A stretch of 64,000 nt of DNA from Actinokineospora auranticolor (GCF_002934265.1 NZ_PTIX01000027.1:1-64000), one strand, 5' to 3'. Shown: positions 8,797 to 16,444, counted from the first letter of the stretch. Program-made: numbers and translations. Notes: generated by a model from the letters alone, not told the origin.

Positions 8797-8889
8797 CGCG
8801 AGATCGCGCCGGTCTCTGGACTGAGCGGTTCACTCGGCCCCTCGGGCCGAGGGAACCGGGAGGGAAGAGATCGGCTGAAAGGCGATCTC
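8797..8889 (+). promoter_or_regulatory. structured leader upstream of the MFS gene
   Basis: Between the 2H gene and the MFS start lie three hairpins in a row: CGCG-agat-CGCG (8797-8808), an 8-bp stem CTCGGCCC/GGGCCGAG with a 3-base loop (8833-8851), and a 7-bp stem GAGATCG/CGATCTC with a 9-base loop (8867-8889). The last ends 23 bases before the ATG. The density of stable stems in a 180-base leader suggests attenuation or a metabolite/antibiotic-responsive leader, but I do not recognise a known riboswitch. Confidence 0.4.
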
Positions 8890-8912
8890 GCCGCCCCGGC
8901 GGAGCCGGGGCC

Positions 8913-10124
8913 ATGGATACCGCGTTCACGGCCAAGGCGACCTACGGCCAAGTCTTTGCGATCACCCAGTTCCGCGCCATCTTCGCGGGTCGGTTGCTGG
9001 GCATCGGGTCGGACACGCTGCGGTCCGTCGCGCTCGCGGTGCTGGTGTTCGACCAGACCCGCTCGCCGCTGCTGGCGGCGCTGGCGATCACGATCGGCTT
9101 CCTGCCGCAGGCCGCGGGCGGGCTGTTCCTCGCCGCGATGGCCGACCGGTTCGCGCCACGCACCCTGATCGCCGCGGGCTACGCGTTCCAGTGCGCGGTC
9201 GGACTGGTGCTCGCGTTCGCGCACCTGCCGGTCGCGGTCAGCCTGCTCCTCGTCGCGGCCGTGGCCTGCCTGACGCCGATCACCTCCGGCGCCGCTGCCC
9301 GGGTCTTGGCGGACGTGCTCACCGGCGACGCGTACGTGCTCGGGCGTTCGCTGTCCTACCTGGTCGCGGTCGGGGCGCAGATGGCGGGCATGGCGGCGGG
9401 TGGCGCGCTGGTCGCTTGGCTGGGGGTCGAGTGGACGATGTTCGTCACCGCGGTGGCGCACCTGCTCGCCGCGGTGATCTGCTACCGATACCTGGCGCGC
9501 ACCGAGGCTGTCCGCGCGGACGGGCCCGCCGGGTCGATCGTGCGCAAGACCCTGCGGGGCAACGCCGAACTCGTCGCCGCCCCGGGGGTGGCCAAGCTGA
9601 TCCTGGCCCAGTGCCTGCCCGCCGCCTACCTCGCTGCGGCGGGGAGCCTGCTCATCCCGTACGCCGCGCGTCGCGCGTTCGACCCGGCGGAGACCAGCGT
9701 CCTGCTGGCGACCACCTCGGCGGGCATGCTCGTCGGCGACATCGTGATCGGTCGGGCGTTCCCACCCGCCACCCGGGAACGGCTGGTCCTACCGCTGCTG
9801 CTGGTGATGGGCGCGCCGCCGATCGCGATCCTGCTGAACCCACCGCACGCGGTGGTCGTCGCGGCGTACGCGATCACCGGCTTCGGGTCGGCGTACCTGC
9901 TCGGCCTCCAGCGGCGCTACCTGGAGGCGGTTCCGGCCGACCTCCAGGGACAGGGCTTCGCGCTGCTCAACACCGCCACCATGACCATCCAGGGCGTCGG
10001 ACCACTGGTCTTCGGCGGGTTCGCGGAGTTCCTCCCGATCGAGGTGGCAATCGCCCTGACCGGGGTGAGCAGCGTGCTCACCACCTGGTTCCTGCGCGGC
10101 GCGATCCGCTCACGCACCGCCTAG
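8913..10124 (+). CDS. MFS transporter, 403 aa
   Basis: A polytopic membrane protein with about 12 hydrophobic segments. The pattern after the first segments ('GRLLGIGSDTLRSVALAVLVFDQTRSPLLAALAI') and 'ADRFAPRTLIAAGYAFQ' matches drug-efflux MFS proteins of actinomycetes. The ATG at 8913 is preferred because it follows GGAG at good spacing and begins just before the first helix; upstream in-frame codons are basic and helix-free and overlap the hairpin leader. Stop is three bases from the convergent sirtuin stop. Substrate unknown. Confidence 0.85.
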   Translation: MDTAFTAKATYGQVFAITQFRAIFAGRLLGIGSDTLRSVALAVLVFDQTRSPLLAALAITIGFLPQAAGGLFLAAMADRFAPRTLIAAGYAFQCAVGLVLAFAHLPVAVSLLLVAAVACLTPITSGAAARVLADVLTGDAYVLGRSLSYLVAVGAQMAGMAAGGALVAWLGVEWTMFVTAVAHLLAAVICYRYLARTEAVRADGPAGSIVRKTLRGNAELVAAPGVAKLILAQCLPAAYLAAAGSLLIPYAARRAFDPAETSVLLATTSAGMLVGDIVIGRAFPPATRERLVLPLLLVMGAPPIAILLNPPHAVVVAAYAITGFGSAYLLGLQRRYLEAVPADLQGQGFALLNTATMTIQGVGPLVFGGFAEFLPIEVAIALTGVSSVLTTWFLRGAIRSRTA

Positions 10125-10127
10125 GCG

Positions 10128-10928
10128 CTAGAGCCGCGACTGGAGTTCTTCCAACGCCGCCAGCGCCCCCATCGGCAGGGAGATCCCCCGTCCGTGCCGG
10201 ACCTCCGCCTCCCGGGGGTTGATCCGGATCAGCCCGCCCGAGGCGGCGCTGGCGAGTTCGGCCTGCCTGCGGACCGTCGGGACCGCCTGGCCCGCACCGA
10301 TTTCCACGACCACGAGGTTCTTCCCGGCCAGCCCGCGCCGCCAGGTCGTCAGCTCGTCCAGGGCCGCCTGGCTGCGGTCCGGGACCCAGGTCCGGTCGCC
10401 GAACATCAGGATGTTGGGCCGGGCCAGCGCGCCGCACCGCGCGCACTCGGGGAGGTCTCCCCTGGCCCGCATGGTCAGCGGGTCGACCTCGACCTCCACG
10501 TCCGCCGCCCACACCGCGCTGCCGCACGGGCCCGTGCACTGGAGGTGGTGGATGGAGCCGTGCACCTCGGCGGTGTGCTCGAACCCGGCCTCCTGGAACT
10601 GTCCATCCACATTGGACGTGAAGACCCGCGCGCCCCACGACCGCAGCACCGCGAACCCCGCGTGCGGCACCGTGTCCCGGTAGAGCCGCAGCCGGTGGCC
10701 GTAGAAACCCCAGGCCAGGTCCGGGTCCTCGGCGAAGTGGACCGGGTCGGCCAGCTCCTCGAACTCGATCCCCAACCTCTCGTACGGCGGGTACGCGCGC
10801 CAGAAGCCCTCGGTACCGCGGAAGTCCGGCAGCCCCGAGTCCACCCCCATGCCCGCGCCCGCGCAGACCAGGACCGCGTCGGCCGCGCGGAGCAGCTCGG
10901 CCGCGCGGTCCAGGTCCGCCTCCGTCAC
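10128..10928 (-). CDS. Sir2-family NAD-dependent deacetylase, 266 aa
   Basis: A sirtuin: NAD-binding 'GAGMGVDSGLPDFRG' (about 22-36), 'TSNVDGQF' (about 107), the catalytic-type His in 'AEVHGSIHHLQC', and two cysteine pairs of the zinc ribbon ('CTGPCG' and 'CARCGAL'), ending with 'VEIGAGQAVPTVR'. The GTG at 10928 overlaps the stop of the host ABM fragment (GTGA), showing that it was the next gene in the ABM operon before prophage insertion. The prophage now separates it from its original promoter, which must lie upstream of the aminopeptidase at about 51.4 kb. Confidence 0.87.
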   Translation of the reverse strand: MTEADLDRAAELLRAADAVLVCAGAGMGVDSGLPDFRGTEGFWRAYPPYERLGIEFEELADPVHFAEDPDLAWGFYGHRLRLYRDTVPHAGFAVLRSWGARVFTSNVDGQFQEAGFEHTAEVHGSIHHLQCTGPCGSAVWAADVEVEVDPLTMRARGDLPECARCGALARPNILMFGDRTWVPDRSQAALDELTTWRRGLAGKNLVVVEIGAGQAVPTVRRQAELASAASGGLIRINPREAEVRHGRGISLPMGALAALEELQSRL

Positions 10929-11065
10929 GCCTTCGGGCCGGTGGACTGGACGATCTCGAACTCGAGCAGGTCGGATCCGGTGCCGACGGGCTTGGCCCGC
11001 TCGCCGGAGTGCGCCTCCTTGGCGGAGCCCGTGAGCCACGCTTGGAAGTGCTCCTCGGTCTCCCA
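10925..11065 (-). pseudogene. 3' half of host ABM gene, cut off by prophage at attL
   Basis: Encodes the C-terminal 46 residues (beginning 'WETEEHFQAW', ending 'QSTGPKA') of an antibiotic-biosynthesis-monooxygenase (ABM) family protein. Its N-terminal 56 residues lie at 49,715-49,885. Joined at the TG core they give a 102-aa protein, the usual ABM size, closely similar to the phage copy at 11,122-11,445. In the lysogen this half is still open: a phage-supplied ATG at 11,125 (overlapping the phage ABM stop as ATGA) adds 20 phage residues in frame, giving a 66-aa ORF that ends in GTGA at the sirtuin start. Confidence 0.85.
11064..11065. other. attL crossover core (CA on +, TG on -)
   Basis: Read on minus, the left junction is ACATCTGC-TG-GGAGACC and the right junction (49,716-49,717) is CACCAGG-TG-ATAGAAGTG. 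The outer parts join to restore the host ABM reading frame (CACCAGG-TG-GGAGACC, coding T-R-W-E-T), and the inner parts join as attP. Only TG is shared, as expected for the 2-bp staggered cut of a large serine integrase. Confidence 0.85.
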
Positions 11066-11121
11066 GCAGATGTGTCCTGTAGGCAATACCTGCTGACCTG
11101 GGAAAACGGTCTGACCTGTGC

Positions 11122-11445
11122 TCATCCGGAAGCTTCAGAGGTCGGAAGTGTGCTCTGCACCACATCGAACTCAAGCAGTGAGGACCCGGTAGCTACCGGC
11201 CTGGATCGCTCCCCGCCGTGCGCTTCTCTGGCGGGACCGTTGGCCCACGCCTGGAAGTCCGCCTCGCTGGCCCATCGTGTGTACACGTAGTAGCGCGTCT
11301 CACCAGCCGTCGGGCGTAGCAACTCGAAGCCGAGGAATCCGGGAGCCGACTCCACCGCCCCAAGACGCTGAGCGAAGCGCTGTTCGAGTTCAGGGCCCGC
11401 GCCCTCGGGCACTTCGATGGCGTTGATCTTCACCACGGCGGTCAT
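11122..11445 (-). CDS. phage-borne ABM-family protein, complete copy, 107 aa
   Basis: A full-length homologue of the host ABM gene that the prophage splits; the two differ at about 21 of 97 aligned positions by eye. It keeps the family's 'PGFLGFELLRPT' and 'YVYTRW' strands. ABM proteins are small dimeric ferredoxin-like folds that oxidise aromatic substrates or bind haem; the substrate here is unknown. The ATG at 11445 gives an N-terminus matching the host copy. No clear RBS is seen; TACGCT a few bases upstream may be a -10 for a leaderless message. Position just inside attL, same strand as the host gene, suggests that it replaces the function lost on integration. Confidence 0.8.
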   Translation of the reverse strand: MTAVVKINAIEVPEGAGPELEQRFAQRLGAVESAPGFLGFELLRPTAGETRYYVYTRWASEADFQAWANGPAREAHGGERSRPVATGSSLLEFDVVQSTLPTSEASG

Positions 11446-11574
11446 ACCGTGAGCGTAACTTGATTGCGCGAAGCGCACGACGACGGTTGCACGGACGTCG
11501 TACCCGTTGTGATCCTATGAACGCTGATAGTGCATGATGCAGGGCGGCGCCAGTCGACCTCGAAGGGTACTCCC

Positions 11575-12426
11575 GTGAGCCTCGCCCAACCGACCGCCTT
11601 TGAACCCAATCCCGTGTTTGACGTGCGAGTTAACCCCCATGGGGATGTCCTAGATCGAGTCGAGCGGACGCTCGATGTCGTCCTTGACCGATCGTCGGTC
11701 GTACACGGGATCTACGGTGCAACCGAGGGGTTCCGCACGGCCGGAGAGACCTGGGTCCGCATTGAACGCCGTGGGCGCCTTCGGATCAACAGCGCCGTGT
11801 GGGTGGGCCTCGAAGCCGCCGCGACGATCTGCGGTGTGAAGAAGCCCGAGTGGTTCCAGGGTGCCACCTGGGTTGATCAAGGTCGGGATGTGGTCTGGCG
11901 CGCCGACGAGGTGGAGTTGGTGACGGCGCCAGTGGTCGGCGCTATCGAAGAAGCACGCGCGCTGCCTGACTCTTGGTGGGAAGAGCTACGGGCGTCGTTG
12001 ACAGCGCTCGGCAAGCACGCCACAGAACGAGTCGGGATGAGCCAGAAGCACCTCACGCGCCGGATTACAGAGGTGTTCGGCGACGTAGACACCCACGTCG
12101 ACGAATGGGCGACTTCACACACAGATGTCCACTGGGGCAACCTCACGACTGACGGTCACCTACTCGACTGGGAGGACTGGGGCGCAGGTCCGAGGGGACT
12201 CGATGCGGCTTGCCTGTGGCAGGCGTCCCTAACGGACAAAGATCTGGCGGAGCGGGTGCGGCGCGAGTTCGCAGGCGACATGAACACCCGATCCGGCAAA
12301 CTCGCGCAACTGCTCCAGTGTGCCAATGCAGTCCGCGTCGCCGCCAAGCGCGGGGAGTCGACTCCGTTTTCGGAGGCCGCGCAGGCGGCGGCGGACGACC
12401 TGCTGGTCGAGCTTCGGCCGATCTGA
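11575..12426 (+). CDS. APH-like phosphotransferase-fold protein, 283 aa
   Basis: The kinase signature of aminoglycoside phosphotransferases is present: His182-x-Asp184-x4-Asn189 ('HTDVHWGNL') followed by the metal-binding 'LLDWEDWG' at about 197-203 and 'GLDAACLW'. The N-terminal nucleotide lobe is divergent. The GTG at 11575 has GAAGGG upstream; an in-frame GTG at 11530 would add 15 residues. The gene ends eight bases from the end of the convergent JmjC gene. APH-like proteins occur in some RiPP clusters (thioamitides, class V lanthipeptides) as well as in drug resistance; which applies here is not shown by sequence. Confidence 0.7.
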   Translation: MSLAQPTAFEPNPVFDVRVNPHGDVLDRVERTLDVVLDRSSVVHGIYGATEGFRTAGETWVRIERRGRLRINSAVWVGLEAAATICGVKKPEWFQGATWVDQGRDVVWRADEVELVTAPVVGAIEEARALPDSWWEELRASLTALGKHATERVGMSQKHLTRRITEVFGDVDTHVDEWATSHTDVHWGNLTTDGHLLDWEDWGAGPRGLDAACLWQASLTDKDLAERVRREFAGDMNTRSGKLAQLLQCANAVRVAAKRGESTPFSEAAQAAADDLLVELRPI

Positions 12427-12434
12427 ATTCGGGT

Positions 12435-13631
12435 CTAGACCAGATCGCGGTATCCGCTTGCCAACTCGTCGGTGAGTTCGCCGCACAGCCCCGCGTCCAA
12501 GAACACCTCAGCTAGTTCGCTGATGTCGAGCCCAGTCATGTGGCTGGCGTCAGCGATATTGACGGGGCCACCCGACAGCAGAAGACGCGTCGCTTCCTCG
12601 GCGGGCTTGGCGAGTTCGATCTCCTTGCCAGCCGCGCGCACCACGATCCGGTCGCTGTCCACCCCGATGCTCGGTGGGAACTCGGTGACACAGACGACGT
12701 CCCGGGCGCTACCGAAGGTGCCGAATGTGCGCACGTGACGATGGGGCGGTCTGCTGGCCAAGCGGCGCCACAGGAACTCACGCGGCTCGAACTTCGCCAG
12801 CAACTCAGGGATGGCCGAGTTCAGAGTGGCGGTTTGTTTAGCCTTCTCGGCTCCGGTCCCCCACTTGTCAAGGTCGGTGCGAAAGAGCGGGTCCTCACGC
12901 GATTGGTCCGCGAGCCAGGTGAGCCAGTCGACCCCAGTGCGATTGACGAACCCAAACGTGATGTGCAGGCTGTACCCCGCTCCACGGTCGGTTCGCGTGG
13001 CCTGATGCCAGTACCCACGGGGGATGTGCATGACGTCGCCCTGCCGCATAGTGCCTGACCAGACGACCTCCTCGCTCGGCGTGCGATTTGCCTCGGCGTC
13101 GCGATACATCGGCACCTCACGGGAGGCGCCACGCACCTCCCATGACTTCTCACCGCCGAGTTGCATGATCAGAACGTCATGATCATCCCAGTGGAGATTG
13201 AATCCCGCCGCGTCGTTGGTGGTGAGGTACGTGTTCACCTGCACCAGCTCGTGTGCCCACCACTGCAAGGCACGACACGCGACCTCCATCGTCGGATCGA
13301 ACGCGTCGAACGAGTCCAGCACAACAGTGCAGCCATCCTTGATCAGGCGACCGACACGGTCCATGTGCGCCATCGAGGTGCTCTGCCCGCGGCGCGTCAC
13401 CGCGTCCATCAGGAAGGCATCAGGGTGCAGCTCTTTCCCTCCCTTGAACAAGCGGAGTTGCGGGACGTCCAGGCTGCGCCGCATCATTGCGTCGAGAAGT
13501 TTGGTGGGCGTCAGCAGGCGCGAACACAGCTCCGTGTCCTCAATTGCGCCGCGCGCGAACGCTCGCCCCAGCGGCTGAGGTCCGTTCCAGCCTAGGGCCT
13601 GCTCGACAGCCCTCACTAGCCGGTGATCCAT
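12435..13631 (-). CDS. JmjC/cupin-4 Fe(II)/2-oxoglutarate oxygenase, 398 aa
   Basis: The JmjC core lies at about 100-230 and carries the iron triad His147-x-Asp149 ('LHWDDHDVLIMQLGGEKSWEV') and His209 ('GDVMHIPRGYWHQA'). A C-terminal winged-helix-like part follows ('LLLSGGPVNIADASHMTGLD'), resembling the layout of ribosomal-oxygenase (YcfD-type) proteins, which hydroxylate Arg or His side chains. The ATG at 13631 is chosen for AAGGAG seven bases upstream; ATG at 13637 overlaps that site. It is the second gene of a minus-strand unit headed by a 49-residue peptide gene, so the peptide is its likely substrate (inference). Confidence 0.8.
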   Translation of the reverse strand: MDHRLVRAVEQALGWNGPQPLGRAFARGAIEDTELCSRLLTPTKLLDAMMRRSLDVPQLRLFKGGKELHPDAFLMDAVTRRGQSTSMAHMDRVGRLIKDGCTVVLDSFDAFDPTMEVACRALQWWAHELVQVNTYLTTNDAAGFNLHWDDHDVLIMQLGGEKSWEVRGASREVPMYRDAEANRTPSEEVVWSGTMRQGDVMHIPRGYWHQATRTDRGAGYSLHITFGFVNRTGVDWLTWLADQSREDPLFRTDLDKWGTGAEKAKQTATLNSAIPELLAKFEPREFLWRRLASRPPHRHVRTFGTFGSARDVVCVTEFPPSIGVDSDRIVVRAAGKEIELAKPAEEATRLLLSGGPVNIADASHMTGLDISELAEVFLDAGLCGELTDELASGYRDLV

Positions 13632-13657
13632 GGGCATTCTCCTTCTGATAGGCAGAA

Positions 13658-13691
13658 GGGCGGGCCAGCACAACGCTGGGCCAGCCCGCCC
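13658..13691 (-). terminator. hairpin between peptide gene and JmjC gene
   Basis: An 8-bp GC stem (13658-13665 with 13684-13691) topped by a second 4-bp stem (CAGC/GCTG) around a 5-base loop, with a 5-base bulge. There is no T-run on the minus strand after it. Its place between a small peptide gene and an enzyme gene fits an attenuator that lowers enzyme expression relative to peptide, a common RiPP operon arrangement. Confidence 0.5.
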
Positions 13692-13703
13692 CCCTGCGGT
13701 GAA

Positions 13704-13853
13704 CTACTCCGACTCGGGCATGTTCAGACCGTCACCGCCCGCGTCGCCGTGACCGTCACCGCCCGCGTCCTTGGACGGGTCGCCCTGCGCGGCGTCAAAG
13801 CGCCCGTGCACGGCCGGCAGGTCGGCGACGTTGATCACCAAGCTCGGTTGCAT
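13704..13853 (-). CDS. Gly/Asp-rich 49-aa peptide, candidate RiPP precursor
   Basis: The ATG at 13853 is preceded by GGGAGGT at nine bases, an excellent ribosome binding site. The N-terminal half ('MQPSLVINVADLPAVHGRF') is leader-like. The C-terminal half holds two copies of an 8-residue unit, DAGGDGHG and DAGGDGLN, encoded by two identical 18-base blocks 24 bases apart (13728-13745 and 13752-13769), and ends 'NMPESE'. A small protein with a repeated, compositionally simple core next to a peptidyl-hydroxylase-type oxygenase fits a ribosomally made, modified peptide whose Asp, His or Asn residues may be hydroxylated. No known RiPP class is recognised. Confidence 0.65.
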   Translation of the reverse strand: MQPSLVINVADLPAVHGRFDAAQGDPSKDAGGDGHGDAGGDGLNMPESE

Positions 13854-13921
13854 ATCTCTACACCTCCCTTTTTGCATTGTTGGACAGGTCTGTTGCGAAG
13901 GGCGGGAGGCTACCGCGCTCG

Positions 13922-13950
13922 ATTAATTGTGTGAGGTTAGCGCACGACAA
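13922..13950 (-). promoter_or_regulatory. putative promoter of the peptide-JmjC unit
   Basis: On the minus strand TTGTCG (13950-13945) and ATTAAT (13927-13922) are 17 bases apart, about 70 bases upstream of the peptide start. Each hexamer matches the vegetative consensus at four of six positions. Confidence 0.4.
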
Positions 13951-13965
13951 CGGCACATGAGGTCG

Positions 13966-14295
13966 TCAAGCAACGCTAATACACTCCACGAAGCGCGAAT
14001 CAGTTGCTTCTACACTATCGGAGTAGAAGCCCTCAATCGCCGCCACCACTCTTTCGAAGCTATCATTGAGATACCATACCGGCGGACCAGAATTGAAAGG
14101 GTCCTGACGATTGAATCGGTTGCGCAGACGAGATGCCACCGCAAGGTTGTCATTGCCGACAAATATGGAGTCAACGAAGCCGTCCCGCGTGACCTTGTAA
14201 AATGACAGGCCGCGATACCGGTTGACCACCGGAAACGGATAGACACAAAATCCGATAGCGGTCAGGCGGTCGACCAACTCACTCGCGTGGTTCAT
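13966..14295 (-). CDS. hypothetical phage protein, 109 aa
   Basis: No family recognised. The ATG at 14295 is preceded by GGAAG at seven bases. The protein mixes aromatic and charged residues evenly ('FPVVNRYRGLSFYKV', 'GPPVWYLNDSFERVVAAIEGF') and looks globular. Base composition is clearly more AT-rich than its surroundings, a sign of separate origin. It lies upstream of, and on the same strand as, the peptide-JmjC unit, so it may belong to that cassette, for example in control or immunity, but nothing proves this. Confidence 0.55.
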   Translation of the reverse strand: MNHASELVDRLTAIGFCVYPFPVVNRYRGLSFYKVTRDGFVDSIFVGNDNLAVASRLRNRFNRQDPFNSGPPVWYLNDSFERVVAAIEGFYSDSVEATDSRFVECISVA

Positions 14296-14367
14296 CTGTC
14301 ACTTCCGTGGTTGTCGAGTGCGCGAGCTGCGTCCTTCGCTGTCAGCAGAGGGCTCCAGCGACACCCA

Positions 14368-14404
14368 CCGGGTTCGCGCGGGCGGAGCACCCGCGCGAAC
14401 CCGG
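14368..14404. terminator. 15-bp perfect hairpin in the regulatory gap
   Basis: The arms 14368-14382 and 14390-14404 are perfectly complementary around a 7-base loop. No T-run follows in either direction. It lies upstream of the minus-strand 109-aa gene and 400 bases upstream of the plus-strand XRE-TPR gene, so it would insulate the two units if it acts as a bidirectional terminator. Confidence 0.45.
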
Positions 14405-14809
14405 CGTCGGCGGACGAGTAACACCGGGGATCAACTCGTCGCGCCGCCCACACGTGACCGGGGGGCGTCACGGCGGGAAGTTCGGAGCACGGCGCATGGT
14501 GTGCGCAAGCCAACTACGTCCTACAACTGTTGGATACCCGGCGACCAGCAGGGTTGGCCGTGCTGGCCGCCGGGGTGACTCGAAGTTGCGTCTTGCCAGA
14601 CGCCCCTGTCCGGCCGAACAATCAGATCGCCAGGTGCTCGCCATGCGGTTCGGTCCTCTGACTGTCGGTGAACGTTTCGTTGCTCTCTGGTCATCATGGC
14701 AGTCACGCGTAGGGTTGAAGTGACAAAGAAGGGACAAAGTTCGGGGTAGCGCTGGCACGCACGATGAGCAGCAAGAACCGCAAGCGCAGGCGCCAGAAGG
14801 AGGCAGGCA
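14405..14809. other. non-coding gap upstream of the XRE-TPR gene
   Basis: No convincing gene. The only structure I see is a pair of direct repeats GACAAAG (14722-14728 and 14733-14739, 11-base period) about 75 bases before the XRE-TPR start, a possible operator or promoter element. Confidence 0.4.
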
Positions 14810-16042
14810 ATGAGCCATTTGGACGATCCTGGATTGGAAGACCTACCGCGTGAAGGCGTGGGCGTGGAAGTTGCAAAGAGGCGCAAAGCGCTGAACTGGA
14901 CCCAGCGCAAGTTGGCGGAGGAAGCTGTTGTCTCGCTTAGCCTTGTGAAGAAAGTCGAGATCGGACAAGCACCCCCCTCGCCAGCGTTCATTGCGGCTGT
15001 ATCCCGCGCCTTGGGGACTGGGGCTGCGGAGCTAATGAGCCTTCCTCGACGTCCCGAAGGTAGAACCGGATATCACTCTCACAGTGGCATCGGCCCGCTT
15101 CGTCGTGAGCTGGCGGGCTACAAACAAGACGCGGGCGATGTCAGCCAGCTAGACGCCCTCCCAATCTTGGCAGCTCGGGTGTCGCATGTTTCGAATCTCA
15201 GGCACGCCACAACATTTGATCAGTTGGGTTCTCAGCTTCCCGGCCTGCTCTACGCACTGCGTTTGAAGTGGCAGCGCAGCGAGGGTGCGGAACTTGAAAG
15301 GACGTTCGGTCTGCTAGCTGAGGCGTACTACGCCGCATCTCAATACGCATACAAACTAGGATATGTTGATCTGTCATCCCTGGCGGTTGACCGGTACGAG
15401 TGGGCCGCAGCGCAGTCAGGAGACCAACTGGCTGTGCTCGTTGGTGACTACCAGCGAGCAGGCGAACTGATCGCAACGGCGGACTGGGACGCTGCGCTTA
15501 CTCTGCTTGAGACAAGCCGTGGGAACATCGAAGGCCAGCTAGGGGGTGCCGATCCAGCGATCCTCGCTGTCTGGGGCAATCTCCACCTCAAGTCCGGTCT
15601 AGCGGCTGCCCGGGCGGGCAACCAAGTGCTGGCTGACGAGCACCTCACAGAGGCGCGCGAGACGGCACAACGCATCGGTGCGGATCGAGATGACTACCGT
15701 CTGTGCTTCGGTCCGACCAACGTAGGCATCTGGAGCGTGGGGCTCGCAGTGGAGTTGTGCAACGGCGCAGAGGCGGTGCGGCGATCGGTCAACTTCCGTA
15801 TTCCCGATGGCACCCCCCGGGAGCGCGCCGGGCACTACTACATCGATCTAGCCCGCGGCTTCCTCTACAACGGCGATCGGAAGAAATCACTCGCTGCTCT
15901 GGACCGTGCTCGGAAGATCTCACCCGAGCAGACTCGGCATCACCCAATGGTTCACGAGACAGTACGCACACTGTTGGGCCAGCAGGTCCGCAGTGTGGAC
16001 ACCGTTGCCGGGTTCGCGGCATGGGCGGGCGTTCGGCACTGA
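14810..16042 (+). CDS. XRE-family regulator with TPR-like C-terminus, 410 aa
   Basis: Residues about 15-70 form a Cro/CI-type helix-turn-helix ('VGVEVAKRRKALNWTQRKLAEEAVVSLSLVKKVEIG'). The rest is helical with TPR-like periodicity ('YYAASQYAYKLGYVDLSSLAVDRYEWAAAQSG', 'GLAAARAGNQVLADEHL', 'RGFLYNGDRKKSLAALDRARKI'). This layout is common in actinomycete regulators that sense peptides or small signals. The ATG has GGAGG upstream. It may be the phage's lysogeny regulator or control the adjacent peptide-JmjC cassette; it is followed by its own hairpin terminator. Confidence 0.82.
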   Translation: MSHLDDPGLEDLPREGVGVEVAKRRKALNWTQRKLAEEAVVSLSLVKKVEIGQAPPSPAFIAAVSRALGTGAAELMSLPRRPEGRTGYHSHSGIGPLRRELAGYKQDAGDVSQLDALPILAARVSHVSNLRHATTFDQLGSQLPGLLYALRLKWQRSEGAELERTFGLLAEAYYAASQYAYKLGYVDLSSLAVDRYEWAAAQSGDQLAVLVGDYQRAGELIATADWDAALTLLETSRGNIEGQLGGADPAILAVWGNLHLKSGLAAARAGNQVLADEHLTEARETAQRIGADRDDYRLCFGPTNVGIWSVGLAVELCNGAEAVRRSVNFRIPDGTPRERAGHYYIDLARGFLYNGDRKKSLAALDRARKISPEQTRHHPMVHETVRTLLGQQVRSVDTVAGFAAWAGVRH

Positions 16043-16053
16043 CCGGTAGACGA

Positions 16054-16090
16054 CAGGGGTACGGGACGGGAGATCTTGCCCGTACCCCTG
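16054..16090 (+). terminator. terminator after the XRE-TPR gene
   Basis: A perfect 12-bp stem CAGGGGTACGGG/CCCGTACCCCTG with a 13-base loop, starting 11 bases after the stop. No T-run. It also lies downstream of the convergent minus-strand gene ending at 16136, so it can serve both. Confidence 0.65.
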
Positions 16091-16135
16091 AGTGCGCACA
16101 CCTTGATCGGCGCGTATGCGCGACGACCGAAGAGG

Positions 16136-16444
16136 CTACTGACCCGAGCCCCCTGCGTTTTCAGTCCCCGTCACATCGGAGCACCAGGGATCAGAAATGC
16201 TCTTGGACAGCGCAGCATGGTGGAGTCGTTCGGTTCGGCGGGCGGCCTCGTCCTCGTCGTGGTCACCGTCCGCGTCCGCAAGTAGGGCGGATACACGCTT
16301 GCGGTGTAGGTCGTTGATGACTTGGTACAGCGCACCGACGGGCGCGAATGGACCCGCAAGCAGGGTGAAGCCGCCACTGGAGTTGCGGACCAGTTGTGCT
16401 GTGGTGCCTAAGTCGTCTTGGATCTCGATCAGGTCTGCCGACAC
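16136..16444 (-). CDS. hypothetical phage protein, 102 aa
   Basis: The GTG at 16444 is preceded by GGGAG at nine bases and opens with 'SADLIEIQDDLGTTAQLVRN'. The middle predicts a short amphipathic helix ('APVGALYQVINDLHRKRVSALLADADGD') ending in an acidic stretch. Family not recognised. It is in the lysogeny region, on the same strand as and about 160 bases downstream of the XRE repressor-like gene, so the two may share a transcript. Confidence 0.5.
   Translation of the reverse strand: MSADLIEIQDDLGTTAQLVRNSSGGFTLLAGPFAPVGALYQVINDLHRKRVSALLADADGDHDEDEAARRTERLHHAALSKSISDPWCSDVTGTENAGGSGQ

Noticed and set aside
14292-14513. 73-codon minus-strand ORF overlapping the 109-aa gene start by ATGA
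   Set aside because: It runs through a 15-bp perfect hairpin, has no RBS and an irregular Cys/Arg/Pro composition; probably chance.
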